Shown: positions 1-5,175 of the stretch, piece after piece | Layout: the number at the start of each line of letters is the position of its first letter | Position numbering within the stretch: the stretch's first letter is position 1 | DNA from: Betaproteobacteria bacterium | Lineage (GTDB): Bacteria > Pseudomonadota > Gammaproteobacteria > Burkholderiales > Casimicrobiaceae | Assembly: GCA_003153335.1 (NCBI GenBank) | Contig: PLYG01000489.1 | Span: 1 to 5,175, forward strand | Length of the DNA: 5,175 nt | Direction of reading: 5' to 3' | Translations under genes and position numbers: made by a program | Notes under the pieces: model-generated | What the model saw: only the letters and a program-made list of their open reading frames with translations | The model's database searches: none | What the model was told of the DNA's origin: nothing

Positions 1-351
1 TTCAATCCCTGGATGATCCGCTGGATCACGTTCATCTACGCCGGATTCTGGGGCGGTGTGTCCGGGCTGCTCTATGTCTATTACAACAAATACATTCACC
101 CGACCTCGCTTTCGACCACGAGCTCGGCCGAAGCGCTGCTCGGCGTGATCGCCGGCGGATCGGGCACGCTCGGCGGCCCGGTCGTCGGCGCCACGCTGGT
201 GCTGTTGTTGAAGAACTACGCCTCGGCCTATATCGAGCGCTGGAACATGCTGCTCGGCTTTGTTTTCGTGGTCATCGTGATTTTCATGCCGGACGGCCTG
301 GTTCCCGGGCTGCGCCGGCTGCGGGCGCGCTGGAAGGGCGGCAAGACATGA
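1..351 (+). CDS. livM: Branched-chain amino acid type ABC transporter permease, LivM-like (C-terminal part)
   Basis: The last 116 residues of an inner-membrane permease of the HAAT (Liv) importer family; the reading frame is open to the left edge, so the real start lies outside. Three hydrophobic stretches are visible, at about residues 8-28, 45-70 and 83-96 of the fragment. Between them is the glycine-rich LivM signature (GGSGTLGGPVVGA), preceded by the EALLGVIAG stretch typical of the LivM/LivH fold. The tail (MPDGLVPGLRRLRARW) is the usual basic cytoplasmic C-terminus. In this family LivM pairs with LivH to form the channel, and a periplasmic binding protein delivers the substrate; those genes should lie to the left. 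Its stop overlaps the start of the next ATPase gene (ATGA), so the two are translationally coupled. The family call is firm. The substrate is unknown, since many members import aromatic or other carboxylic acids. Confidence 0.93.
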   Translation, partial: FNPWMIRWITFIYAGFWGGVSGLLYVYYNKYIHPTSLSTTSSAEALLGVIAGGSGTLGGPVVGATLVLLLKNYASAYIERWNMLLGFVFVVIVIFMPDGLVPGLRRLRARWKGGKT

Positions 352-1088
352 CCGCAGCGCTGCAGATCACCGGGCTGAAGAAGGCGTTCGGCGGCCTTCC
401 GGCAACCGATGATGTTTCGCTGCAAGTGATGCCCGGTGAGCGACGCCTGATCATCGGGCCGAACGGTGCGGGCAAGACCACACTGTTCAACCTGTTTACC
501 GGCGACCTGCGGCCGGAGCAGGGCACGATCGAACTGTTCGGCGAGAATGTCACGCGCATGCGGCCGGACCAGCGCGCCCAGCGCGGCATGGCGCGCACCT
601 ACCAGATCATCACGCTGTTCGGCAAGGAAACGCTCGAGCACAACATCGTGCTTTCGCTGCTCGGGCTTTCGCGGCTGCGCTGGGGCGGTTTCCGGCCGCT
701 GTCCGCCTATCCGGAACTGCACGAAGAAGCGCGCCGCGCGCTCGGCCGGGTGGGCCTCGAGCACCTGGCACAGCGCCCGGTCGGAGAGGTATCCTACGGG
801 GAGAGGCGGCGCGTGGAAATCGCCATGGCGCTGGCGCAGAAGCCCAGGCTCCTGCTGCTCGACGAACCGCTGGCCGGACTGTCGCGCGAAGAGCGTACGG
901 CGGTGAAGGAACTGATCACCGCGATCCCGCGCGAAGTCACGGTCATCATGATCGAACACGACATGGATACGGCACTCGATATGGCCGAGCGCATCACGCT
1001 GCTGCATTACGGCACGGTGATCGTCGAGGGCAGCCGCGCCGAAGTGGTGGCCGATCCGAAGACGCGCGAGGTCTACCTTGGCAACTGA
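348..1088 (+). CDS. livG: Branched-chain amino acid type ABC transporter ATP-binding protein, LivG-like
   Basis: Cytoplasmic ATPase of the HAAT importer, 246 residues, close to the usual 250-260 for LivG. Visible motifs in order: Walker A GPNGAGKT (37-44), Q-loop glutamine 86 in the TYQI stretch, an ABC signature in the LivG-style form SYGERRRVE (149-157) rather than LSGGQ, Walker B LLLLDEP (168-174) with catalytic Glu173, and the H-loop histidine 204 in IEHDMD. The LivG-type insert between Q-loop and signature (about residues 95-135) is present. The ATG overlaps the permease stop by four bases, with a purine-rich GGAAGGG nine bases upstream, which supports this start. It works as a heterodimer with the LivF-like protein encoded next. 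All residues needed for ATP hydrolysis are intact. Confidence 0.95.
   Translation: MTAALQITGLKKAFGGLPATDDVSLQVMPGERRLIIGPNGAGKTTLFNLFTGDLRPEQGTIELFGENVTRMRPDQRAQRGMARTYQIITLFGKETLEHNIVLSLLGLSRLRWGGFRPLSAYPELHEEARRALGRVGLEHLAQRPVGEVSYGERRRVEIAMALAQKPRLLLLDEPLAGLSREERTAVKELITAIPREVTVIMIEHDMDTALDMAERITLLHYGTVIVEGSRAEVVADPKTREVYLGN
1068..1072 (+). promoter_or_regulatory. Ribosome binding site deciding the TTG start of the livF-like gene
   Basis: GAGGT lies inside the end of the livG-like gene, five bases before a TTG codon at 1078. No ATG in that frame gives a protein with a complete N-terminal beta strand, so this site supports the TTG start. Confidence 0.5.
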
Positions 1089-1794
1089 AGCGCTGGCTCT
1101 TTCCGGGATCAACGCGCTCTACGGCGACAGCCATGTGCTGCACGACGTTTCCTTCACGCTCAACGCCGGGCGGGTGCTCGCGTTGCTCGGCCGCAACGGC
1201 GCCGGCAAGACCACCTGCATGAGCGCTATCATCGGCTTCGTGCCGCCGCGCGACGGCGAGATCCGCCTGTTCGGGGAGCCCATCGCGCGACGGGTGCCGG
1301 AGGCGATTGCGCGGCGCGGCGTGGGCCTGGTGCCGCAGGGCCGCCGCATCTTCCCCACGCTGAGCGTGCGCGAAAACCTCATCGTCGCCCGCCGGCCGGC
1401 CCGCGATTCGGCCAATGTCTGGTCGCTTGAGCGGGTGTTCGACCTGTTTCCTTTGCTGCGGCAGCGCGCACAGCAGTTCGCCGGCTCGCTGTCCGGCGGC
1501 GAACAGCAGATGCTCGCGATCAGCCGCGCGCTGATGGTCAACCCGCGCGTGCTGCTGCTCGACGAGCCCTCCGAAGGTCTTGCTCCGCTGATCGTTGCCG
1601 AGGTGGGCCGCACCATTGCAATGCTCAAGCGCGAGGGCCTGTCCATCGTGCTGGTCGAACAGAACCTGAAGCTCGCGCTCGATCTGGCCGACGACGTGGT
1701 GCTGCTCAATACCGGCCGCGTCGTGTTTACGGGCGGCATCGACGCGTTGCGCAGCGACGACGCTCTGATCGCACAGCATCTTGGGGTGTTTTAG
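1078..1794 (+). CDS. livF: Branched-chain amino acid type ABC transporter ATP-binding protein, LivF-like
   Basis: Second cytoplasmic ATPase of the importer, 238 residues, the usual LivF size. Motifs in order: Walker A GRNGAGKT (38-45), Q-loop Gln87 in VPQGRR, the LivF-typical RRIFPTLSVRENL stretch (89-101), signature LSGGEQQM (138-145), Walker B LLLLDEP (158-164) with Glu163, and the D-loop region SEGLAPLIV. The H-loop position holds Gln195 (VEQN) instead of histidine, which is normal for LivF. Translation most likely begins at a TTG, eleven bases inside the livG-like gene. The resulting start (MATEALALSGINALYG) matches the family's first strand and Y-loop. It is the last gene of the transporter block: a 137-base spacer follows before the next gene. 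Confidence 0.94.
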   Translation: MATEALALSGINALYGDSHVLHDVSFTLNAGRVLALLGRNGAGKTTCMSAIIGFVPPRDGEIRLFGEPIARRVPEAIARRGVGLVPQGRRIFPTLSVRENLIVARRPARDSANVWSLERVFDLFPLLRQRAQQFAGSLSGGEQQMLAISRALMVNPRVLLLDEPSEGLAPLIVAEVGRTIAMLKREGLSIVLVEQNLKLALDLADDVVLLNTGRVVFTGGIDALRSDDALIAQHLGVF

Positions 1795-1832
1795 CCCCAC
1801 TATTCGACCTCTGTCCAAATCGATGAACGGCG

Positions 1833-1849
1833 CCCGCTTTGCGAGCGGG
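1833..1849 (+). terminator. Small GC-rich hairpin, possible weak terminator or processing site
   Basis: CCCGCT (1833-1838) pairs perfectly with AGCGGG (1844-1849) around a five-base loop. No run of T follows, so this is not a canonical intrinsic terminator. It sits 38 bases after the livF-like stop, where a terminator or an mRNA-stabilising hairpin would be expected. A six-base GC stem can also arise by chance in DNA of this composition. Confidence 0.25.
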
Positions 1850-1918
1850 AACTTGACGAAGCCCGATCCCTGACCACGTACCCACGCTAGCCAACCCTGC
1901 CAACCTTACATTTTCCCT

Positions 1919-1924
1919 GGAGGA
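1919..1924 (+). promoter_or_regulatory. Strong ribosome binding site for the amidohydrolase
   Basis: GGAGGA, a near-perfect Shine-Dalgarno sequence, lies seven bases before the ATG at 1932. It is the best such site in the window and fixes the upstream start. The later in-frame ATG at 2025 has no comparable site. Confidence 0.75.
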
Positions 1925-1931
1925 AACTGCC

Positions 1932-3065
1932 ATGCTGTTCAGTTGTGTAAACCCGTCCTGCACCGATCCGCGGCACGGTCGCCCGCGCCTGGCCGGTTCG
2001 CGTCCGGCCACTGCCGCGCTCGCCATGCCGGCGAAGAAGTCGGTGCTGCGCGGCAAGGCGCGCTCGCCGCGCGTGGATATCCATTGCCATTACCTCAATC
2101 CTGAAGTGCAGGAAAAGGTCGCCCCCTACAATCCCGGGCAATACGATGCACTGGTGCAATTCGCCAATGCGCTGACGCGCGAGACCAACCAGAAGCAGGG
2201 CCGCGACCGCGCCGCCAAGCTCACCGATATCAAGACCCGCCTGCAGGAAATGGACCGCATGGGCGTGGACATCCAGGCGGTGTCGCCGGCGCCCAACCAG
2301 ACCAACTACTGGGCCGAGCCCGGCATGGGCGCGGAACTCTCGCGCATGGTGAACGAGCGCATTGCCGAGATCGTCGGAGAGACGCCGGATCGTTTCGTGG
2401 GCCTCGGCACCGTGCCGCTGCAGAACGCCGATCTCGCCGTGATCGAACTGGAGCATTGCGTCAAGAAGCTCGGGCTGCGCGGCGTGGAGATCAATCCCAA
2501 CGTGAACGGCATGGAGCTTTCCGACCCGCGCCTGAAGCTGGACAAGTTCTTCTCCAAGGTCGAGGAGCTCGGCGTAGTGATCTTCATGCACCCGTCCGGC
2601 TTCACCCAGGGCGAGCGCCTGACCGACCACTATTTCAACAACGTCATCGGTAATCCGCTGGAGACGACCGTGGCCACCAGCCACCTGATTTTCGACGGCG
2701 TGATGGACCGCCATCCGAAGCTGAAGATCATCCTGCCCCACGCCGGCGGCTACCTCGCCCACTACTGGGCGCGAATGGACCATGCGCATGGGGCCCGGCT
2801 CGATTGCCGCACCATCATCAAGAAGAAGCCGACCAGCTACCTGAAGAAATTCTATTTCGACACCATCACTTTCGATACGCAGATGCTGCGGCAACTGATC
2901 GAAAAATTCGGCGCCGATCACGTGATGCTGGGCACCGACTATCCGTACGACATGGGCGAGGAAGACCCGGTCGGCCTGATCAACAGTGTGTCGCGGCTAT
3001 CGGCCGCGGACCGGGACCTGATCATGGGCGGCAATGCGGTGAAGTTGCTGAAAATCCGCAAATGA
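1932..3065 (+). CDS. Metal-dependent amidohydrolase, Amidohydrolase_2/ACMSD-like (probable decarboxylase or hydrolase)
   Basis: A 377-residue TIM-barrel amidohydrolase. The metal site is complete: His51 and His53 (VDIHCH), His220 (FMHPSG), His270 (LPHAGGY) and Asp336 (LGTDYP). Their spacing closely matches bacterial ACMSD (aminocarboxymuconate semialdehyde decarboxylase; His9, His11, His177, His228, Asp294 from memory). Arg281 lies eleven residues after His270, like the substrate-binding ACMSD Arg239. The family includes ACMSD, gamma-resorcylate and 5-carboxyvanillate decarboxylases and, as I recall, 3,6-dihydroxypicolinate decarboxylase, so a non-oxidative decarboxylase is likely, but a C-N or C-C hydrolase is possible. 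The barrel normally begins a few residues before the HxH motif. Here about 45 extra residues precede it, containing Cys5 and Cys10 and many Arg/Pro, with no clear signal peptide or membrane segment. The 1932 start is chosen for its ribosome binding site; Met32 is the alternative. A molybdenum hydroxylase gene pair follows, suggesting one catabolic pathway. Confidence 0.88.
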   Translation: MLFSCVNPSCTDPRHGRPRLAGSRPATAALAMPAKKSVLRGKARSPRVDIHCHYLNPEVQEKVAPYNPGQYDALVQFANALTRETNQKQGRDRAAKLTDIKTRLQEMDRMGVDIQAVSPAPNQTNYWAEPGMGAELSRMVNERIAEIVGETPDRFVGLGTVPLQNADLAVIELEHCVKKLGLRGVEINPNVNGMELSDPRLKLDKFFSKVEELGVVIFMHPSGFTQGERLTDHYFNNVIGNPLETTVATSHLIFDGVMDRHPKLKIILPHAGGYLAHYWARMDHAHGARLDCRTIIKKKPTSYLKKFYFDTITFDTQMLRQLIEKFGADHVMLGTDYPYDMGEEDPVGLINSVSRLSAADRDLIMGGNAVKLLKIRK

Positions 3066-3090
3066 GCGCGACCAAGCCCGGAATGAAGCC

Positions 3091-3189
3091 ATGCCTGTAG
3101 TCAAGGTCGAAGCGCCGCAAGTCGAGTACCGGCAAGAGGGCGCCGGACCGCGGTACCCGCTCGCGGTGGTCGGCTTCTTTTTGGGATAG
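3091..3189 (+). CDS. Possible 32-residue small ORF or leader peptide upstream of the hydroxylase
   Basis: ATG at 3091 to TAG at 3187 encodes 32 residues, beginning MPVVKVEAPQVEYRQ and ending PLAVVGFFLG. I do not recognise it. The codons look like real coding sequence for this genome, mostly ending in G or C. It is in the same frame as the [2Fe-2S] subunit and ends six bases before that gene's ATG, so ribosomes finishing it could restart there. The ribosome binding site is poor (CGGAATGAAG). It could be a leader peptide, the remnant of an eroded gene, or chance; I lean slightly to chance or remnant. Confidence 0.25.
   Translation: MPVVKVEAPQVEYRQEGAGPRYPLAVVGFFLG
3147..3182 (+). terminator. 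Weak hairpin plus T-tract, possible attenuator
   Basis: ACCGCG (3147-3152) pairs with CGCGGT (3162-3167) around a nine-base loop, and TTCTTTTT follows at 3175-3182. The seven-base gap between stem and T-tract is longer than in a standard intrinsic terminator. It may cause partial termination between the amidohydrolase and hydroxylase genes, or be incidental. Confidence 0.2.
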
Positions 3190-3195
3190 TCATCA

Positions 3196-3687
3196 ATGGC
3201 GGATACTTTCAAGTTACGCGTTAACGGCGTGGAGCGCGAGGTCAGCGCGGAGCCGAACACGCCGCTGCTCTACATCATCAGGAACGACCTCAAGCTCAAG
3301 GGCACGCGCTTCGGCTGCGGCGAGGGCAATTGCGGCGCGTGCACGGTCCTCGTCGACGGCCGCGCCGTGCAGTCCTGCGACACGCCGCTGTGGTCGGCGC
3401 CCGGCCACGAGATCACCACCATCGAGGGCCTTGCAGGCGTCGGCGGGGCGGATTCCCTGCACCAGATCCAGCAGGCGTTCCTCGACGAGCAGGCGGCGCA
3501 GTGCGGCTACTGCATCAACGGCATCATGATGTCGGCGAAGGTGCTGCTCGATGCGAACCCGGACCCGGATGACGCGCAGATCGCCGCCGCGCTGGATCGC
3601 AATCTTTGCCGCTGCGGCACGCACGTGCGCGTGCTGCGCGCGGTCAAGCGCGCCGCGCGCGCCCTGCGGGCGGAGGCATCGCGATGA
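3196..3687 (+). CDS. (2Fe-2S) small subunit of a molybdenum hydroxylase (nicotinate dehydrogenase / isoquinoline oxidoreductase type)
   Basis: A 163-residue electron-transfer subunit of the xanthine dehydrogenase family. The N-terminal plant-ferredoxin-like domain binds one [2Fe-2S] cluster through Cys41, Cys46, Cys49 and Cys61 (GCGEGNCGACT). The C-terminal four-helix domain binds the second through Cys103, Cys106, Cys138 and Cys140 (QCGYCINGIMM and LCRCGTH). All eight ligands are present at family spacing. The length matches IorA and NicA (about 150-160). It passes electrons from the molybdenum cofactor in the large subunit to an outside acceptor in the cytoplasm or at the membrane. The ATG at 3196 has a modest GGGA nine bases upstream and gives the normal N-terminus (FKLRVNG). 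The stop overlaps the large-subunit start by ATGA, so the pair is co-translated. I give no gene symbol because the substrate is not readable. Confidence 0.94.
   Translation: MADTFKLRVNGVEREVSAEPNTPLLYIIRNDLKLKGTRFGCGEGNCGACTVLVDGRAVQSCDTPLWSAPGHEITTIEGLAGVGGADSLHQIQQAFLDEQAAQCGYCINGIMMSAKVLLDANPDPDDAQIAAALDRNLCRCGTHVRVLRAVKRAARALRAEASR
3672..3676 (+). promoter_or_regulatory. Ribosome binding site for the molybdopterin subunit
   Basis: GGAGG inside the end of the small-subunit gene, seven bases before the ATG at 3684. It supports that start and tight co-translation of the two subunits. Confidence 0.65.
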
Positions 3688-5175
3688 GCGCCACTGCCGT
3701 GGTTTTGCCGAACAGCCTGAAGACCACGCCGCAGCTGGATCGCTGGGTACGTTTCAACGCCGACCGCAGCGTGACCGTGTACAGCGGCAAGGTCGAGCTC
3801 GGACAGGGTATCGAGACGGCGATCGCGCAGATTGCAGCCGAGGAGCTCGACGTCCCGCTCGACCGGGTCGAACTGGTCGCCGGGGACACCACCCGCACGC
3901 CGAACGAGCGCTACACCGCCGGCAGCCAGTCGATCGAAGTGGGCGGCAGTTCGATGCGCATGGTGTGCGCCGAAGTGCGCCGGCTGTTCGTCGAGGCTGC
4001 GGCGCGCCAATTCGAGGTCGGCGCGAGCGAAGTGAGCGTGCAGAATGGCGCTATCGAGGTGCCGGGTACCGACCTCTCCACCAGCTACTGGGAACTCGCC
4101 TCGCGCGTGGATCTTGCCCGCGATGTCACCGGCACGGTCGCCCCGAAGCCGCCCGCGGAGTATTCGAGCGTCGGCACCAGCGTGACGCGGCGCGACCTGG
4201 TGCCTAAGCTTACCGGCGCGGCTTACGTGCATGACATGGAGTTGCCCGGCATGGTCTATGGCCGGGTCTGCCGGCCGCCATCGTACACGGCCCAACTCAA
4301 GCGCTTCGATGCGGCGGCGGTGCGCGCGCTGCCCGGCGTCGTCAGCGTGACCGTCAGCGGCAATTTCATCGGCGTCTGCGCCGAGCGCGAGGAACAGGCA
4401 GTGCAGGCCCTCGAGGCGGCGCGCGGCGCGGCCGCCTGGGAGGAGCGCGCGGATCTGCCGGCCAGCACTGAAGTTCGCCAGTTCCTGCCGCAGCTGCCGA
4501 GCACGCGTAGCGTGGTGCACAAGAAGGAGGGTGCGGAAGGCCAGGTCGCACAACGGTTGGAGGCGACCTATTCGAAGCCCTATATCGCGCACGCCTCGAT
4601 CGGGCCGTCCTGCGCACTGGCGCAGTTCGCCGACGGCCGGCTGACCGTGTGGTCGCATACGCAGGGCAGCCACCCCCTGCGCGACCAGATCGCCCGTGCC
4701 ATGGACTTGCCCAATACCAGCGTCGACGTCATACACGCCGACGGCGCCGGTTGCTACGGGCACAACGGCGCGGACGACGCGGCGCTCGATGCGGCACTGC
4801 TCGCGCGCGATTGCGGCCAGCCGGTCCTGCTGCAATGGACGCGCGCGGATGAACTCGCCTGGTCGCCGTTCGGCTCGGCCATGGTGGTGCGCATGGCGGC
4901 GGCGCTGGACAAGGACGGCAGGATCGTCGACTGGCAGCACGAACTGTGGAGCCATACGCACGTCAAGCGGCCGGGCTGGGCCGACGGTGTCAACCTGCTC
5001 GCCGCGTGGCACATCGATCCGCCGCATCCGGTGCCGCCCGCGCGGGACAATTCGCTGCCAGCCGGCGGGGGCGAGCGCAACGCGCTGCCGCTGTATGACT
5101 TTGCGCGCCAGGAAGTCGCCTATAATTTCATCGCCGACATGCCGCTGCGGGTTTCGGCGCTGCGCTCGCTCGGCG
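3684..5175 (+). CDS. Molybdopterin-binding large subunit of a molybdenum hydroxylase, IorB/NicB-like (C-terminus outside window)
   Basis: An open frame of 497 residues running off the right edge; such subunits usually have about 700-750 residues, or more when fused to cytochrome c. It begins MSATAVVLPNSLKTTPQLDR. Residues about 19-110 carry a block (SGKVELGQGIETA at 34-46, then TAGSQSIEVGGSS) that in classical xanthine dehydrogenases lies in the C-terminal half. The a/b hammerhead domain follows at about 160-252. The first molybdopterin domain follows that, with KPYIAHASIGPSCA, HTQGSHPLRDQIA (325-337) and DGAGCYGHNGADDAALDA (353-370). This permuted order is known from isoquinoline 1-oxidoreductase IorB and nicotinate dehydrogenase NicB. 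The enzyme hydroxylates a carbon, often next to a ring nitrogen, using water as oxygen source. The catalytic glutamate near the C-terminus is not visible. It is translated from an ATGA overlap with the [2Fe-2S] subunit, and no FAD subunit precedes it. Aldehyde oxidation is an alternative activity. Confidence 0.92.
   Translation, partial: MSATAVVLPNSLKTTPQLDRWVRFNADRSVTVYSGKVELGQGIETAIAQIAAEELDVPLDRVELVAGDTTRTPNERYTAGSQSIEVGGSSMRMVCAEVRRLFVEAAARQFEVGASEVSVQNGAIEVPGTDLSTSYWELASRVDLARDVTGTVAPKPPAEYSSVGTSVTRRDLVPKLTGAAYVHDMELPGMVYGRVCRPPSYTAQLKRFDAAAVRALPGVVSVTVSGNFIGVCAEREEQAVQALEAARGAAAWEERADLPASTEVRQFLPQLPSTRSVVHKKEGAEGQVAQRLEATYSKPYIAHASIGPSCALAQFADGRLTVWSHTQGSHPLRDQIARAMDLPNTSVDVIHADGAGCYGHNGADDAALDAALLARDCGQPVLLQWTRADELAWSPFGSAMVVRMAAALDKDGRIVDWQHELWSHTHVKRPGWADGVNLLAAWHIDPPHPVPPARDNSLPAGGGERNALPLYDFARQEVAYNFIADMPLRVSALRSLG

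Larger units (their letters stand above)
1795..1931 (+). other. Spacer between transporter block and amidohydrolase gene
   Basis: A non-coding stretch of 137 bases, less G/C-biased than the genes around it. It contains a small hairpin (1833-1849), a TTGACG hexamer at 1853-1858 resembling a -35 box, and GCCAACC twice (1890-1896 and 1899-1905), nine bases apart. It ends in a strong ribosome binding site. I see no convincing -10 box at 16-18 bases from the TTGACG. The spacer may hold a promoter for the downstream enzymes, or may only be a long intra-operon gap. Confidence 0.5.
3066..3195 (+). other. Gap between amidohydrolase and hydroxylase genes
   Basis: This 130-base stretch has no recognisable gene. 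An ATG at 3062 overlaps the amidohydrolase stop (ATGA) but opens only 12 codons, to a TAG at 3098. A second ATG at 3091 opens 32 codons. Two alternative GC stems occur: CCGGC/GCCGG at 3129-3133 and 3142-3146, and ACCGCG/CGCGGT at 3147-3152 and 3162-3167. A TTCTTTTT tract lies at 3175-3182. No promoter hexamers stand out. Confidence 0.5.

Noticed and set aside
1666..1668. Gln at the H-loop position of the LivF-like ATPase
   Set aside because: It looks like a missing switch histidine, but VEQN is the normal sequence in LivF proteins, so it is not a defect.
228..1818. Overlapping minus-strand ORFs opposite the two ATPase genes
   Set aside because: The + strand frames carry complete Walker A, signature and Walker B motifs; the minus frames show only compositional bias.
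1887..2921. Minus-strand ORF of 344 codons opposite the amidohydrolase
   Set aside because: An antisense shadow of a gene with a complete metal site; its His/Leu/Gly-rich translation has no domain signature.
3147..3154. Palindrome ACCGCGGT as a possible operator
   Set aside because: An eight-base GC palindrome is expected by chance at this composition and has no second copy or promoter nearby.
3551..4207. Plus-strand ORF of 218 codons spanning the end of the small subunit and start of the large subunit
   Set aside because: It is out of frame with both recognised subunits and is Arg/Ala-rich. The true large-subunit frame starts at 3684 and has no stop in the window.
3507..5027. Long minus-strand ORF of 506 codons opposite the molybdopterin subunit
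   Set aside because: It lies antisense to a clear enzyme gene with conserved motifs. Its translation is rich in Arg, His, Ala and Gly with no recognisable domain, the usual shadow of G/C-ending codons.
1..5175. CRISPR array, tRNA or rRNA gene, insertion sequence or attachment site
   Set aside because: I saw no regularly spaced repeats, no cloverleaf-like stretch in the two gaps, no transposase motif and no terminal inverted repeats; nearly all the window is covered by recognised genes.

Overview
The window reads as an accessory catabolic locus from a high-GC proteobacterium. By eye about two thirds of the bases are G or C, third codon positions are strongly G/C, and genes are tightly packed with ATGA start/stop overlaps. 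A betaproteobacterial (Burkholderiales-like) origin is my best guess, but no phylogenetic marker is present. All supported genes lie on the + strand, and both window edges cut through genes.

Left part (1-1794): the end of a branched-chain amino acid type (HAAT/Liv) ABC importer. It holds the C-terminal part of the LivM-like permease, then complete LivG-like and LivF-like ATPases, each overlapping the next by a few bases. Such importers often carry aromatic or heteroaromatic acids rather than leucine, so the name gives the family, not the substrate. A 137-base spacer follows, with a small GC hairpin, a weak -35-like hexamer and a very strong ribosome binding site.

Middle (1932-3065): a metal-dependent amidohydrolase of the Amidohydrolase_2/ACMSD group, with the full metal and catalytic set at ACMSD-like spacing. 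The family includes non-oxidative decarboxylases of aromatic and pyridine acids. It has an unusual N-terminal extension of about 45 residues. A 130-base gap follows, holding a possible 32-codon ORF in frame with the next gene and a weak hairpin/T-tract.

Right part (3196-5175): a two-subunit molybdenum hydroxylase of the nicotinate dehydrogenase / isoquinoline 1-oxidoreductase type. The small subunit has two [2Fe-2S] clusters. The large molybdopterin subunit starts inside its stop codon and runs off the right edge after 497 residues. No FAD subunit lies between them, so electrons probably go to a cytochrome c encoded downstream or fused to the large subunit.

Taken together, a plausible reading is import of an N-heteroaromatic or related carboxylic acid, hydroxylation by the molybdenum enzyme, and decarboxylation or hydrolysis by the amidohydrolase. 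The substrate cannot be read from the sequence. All enzyme families here are known; what may be new is the combination and the pathway it serves.
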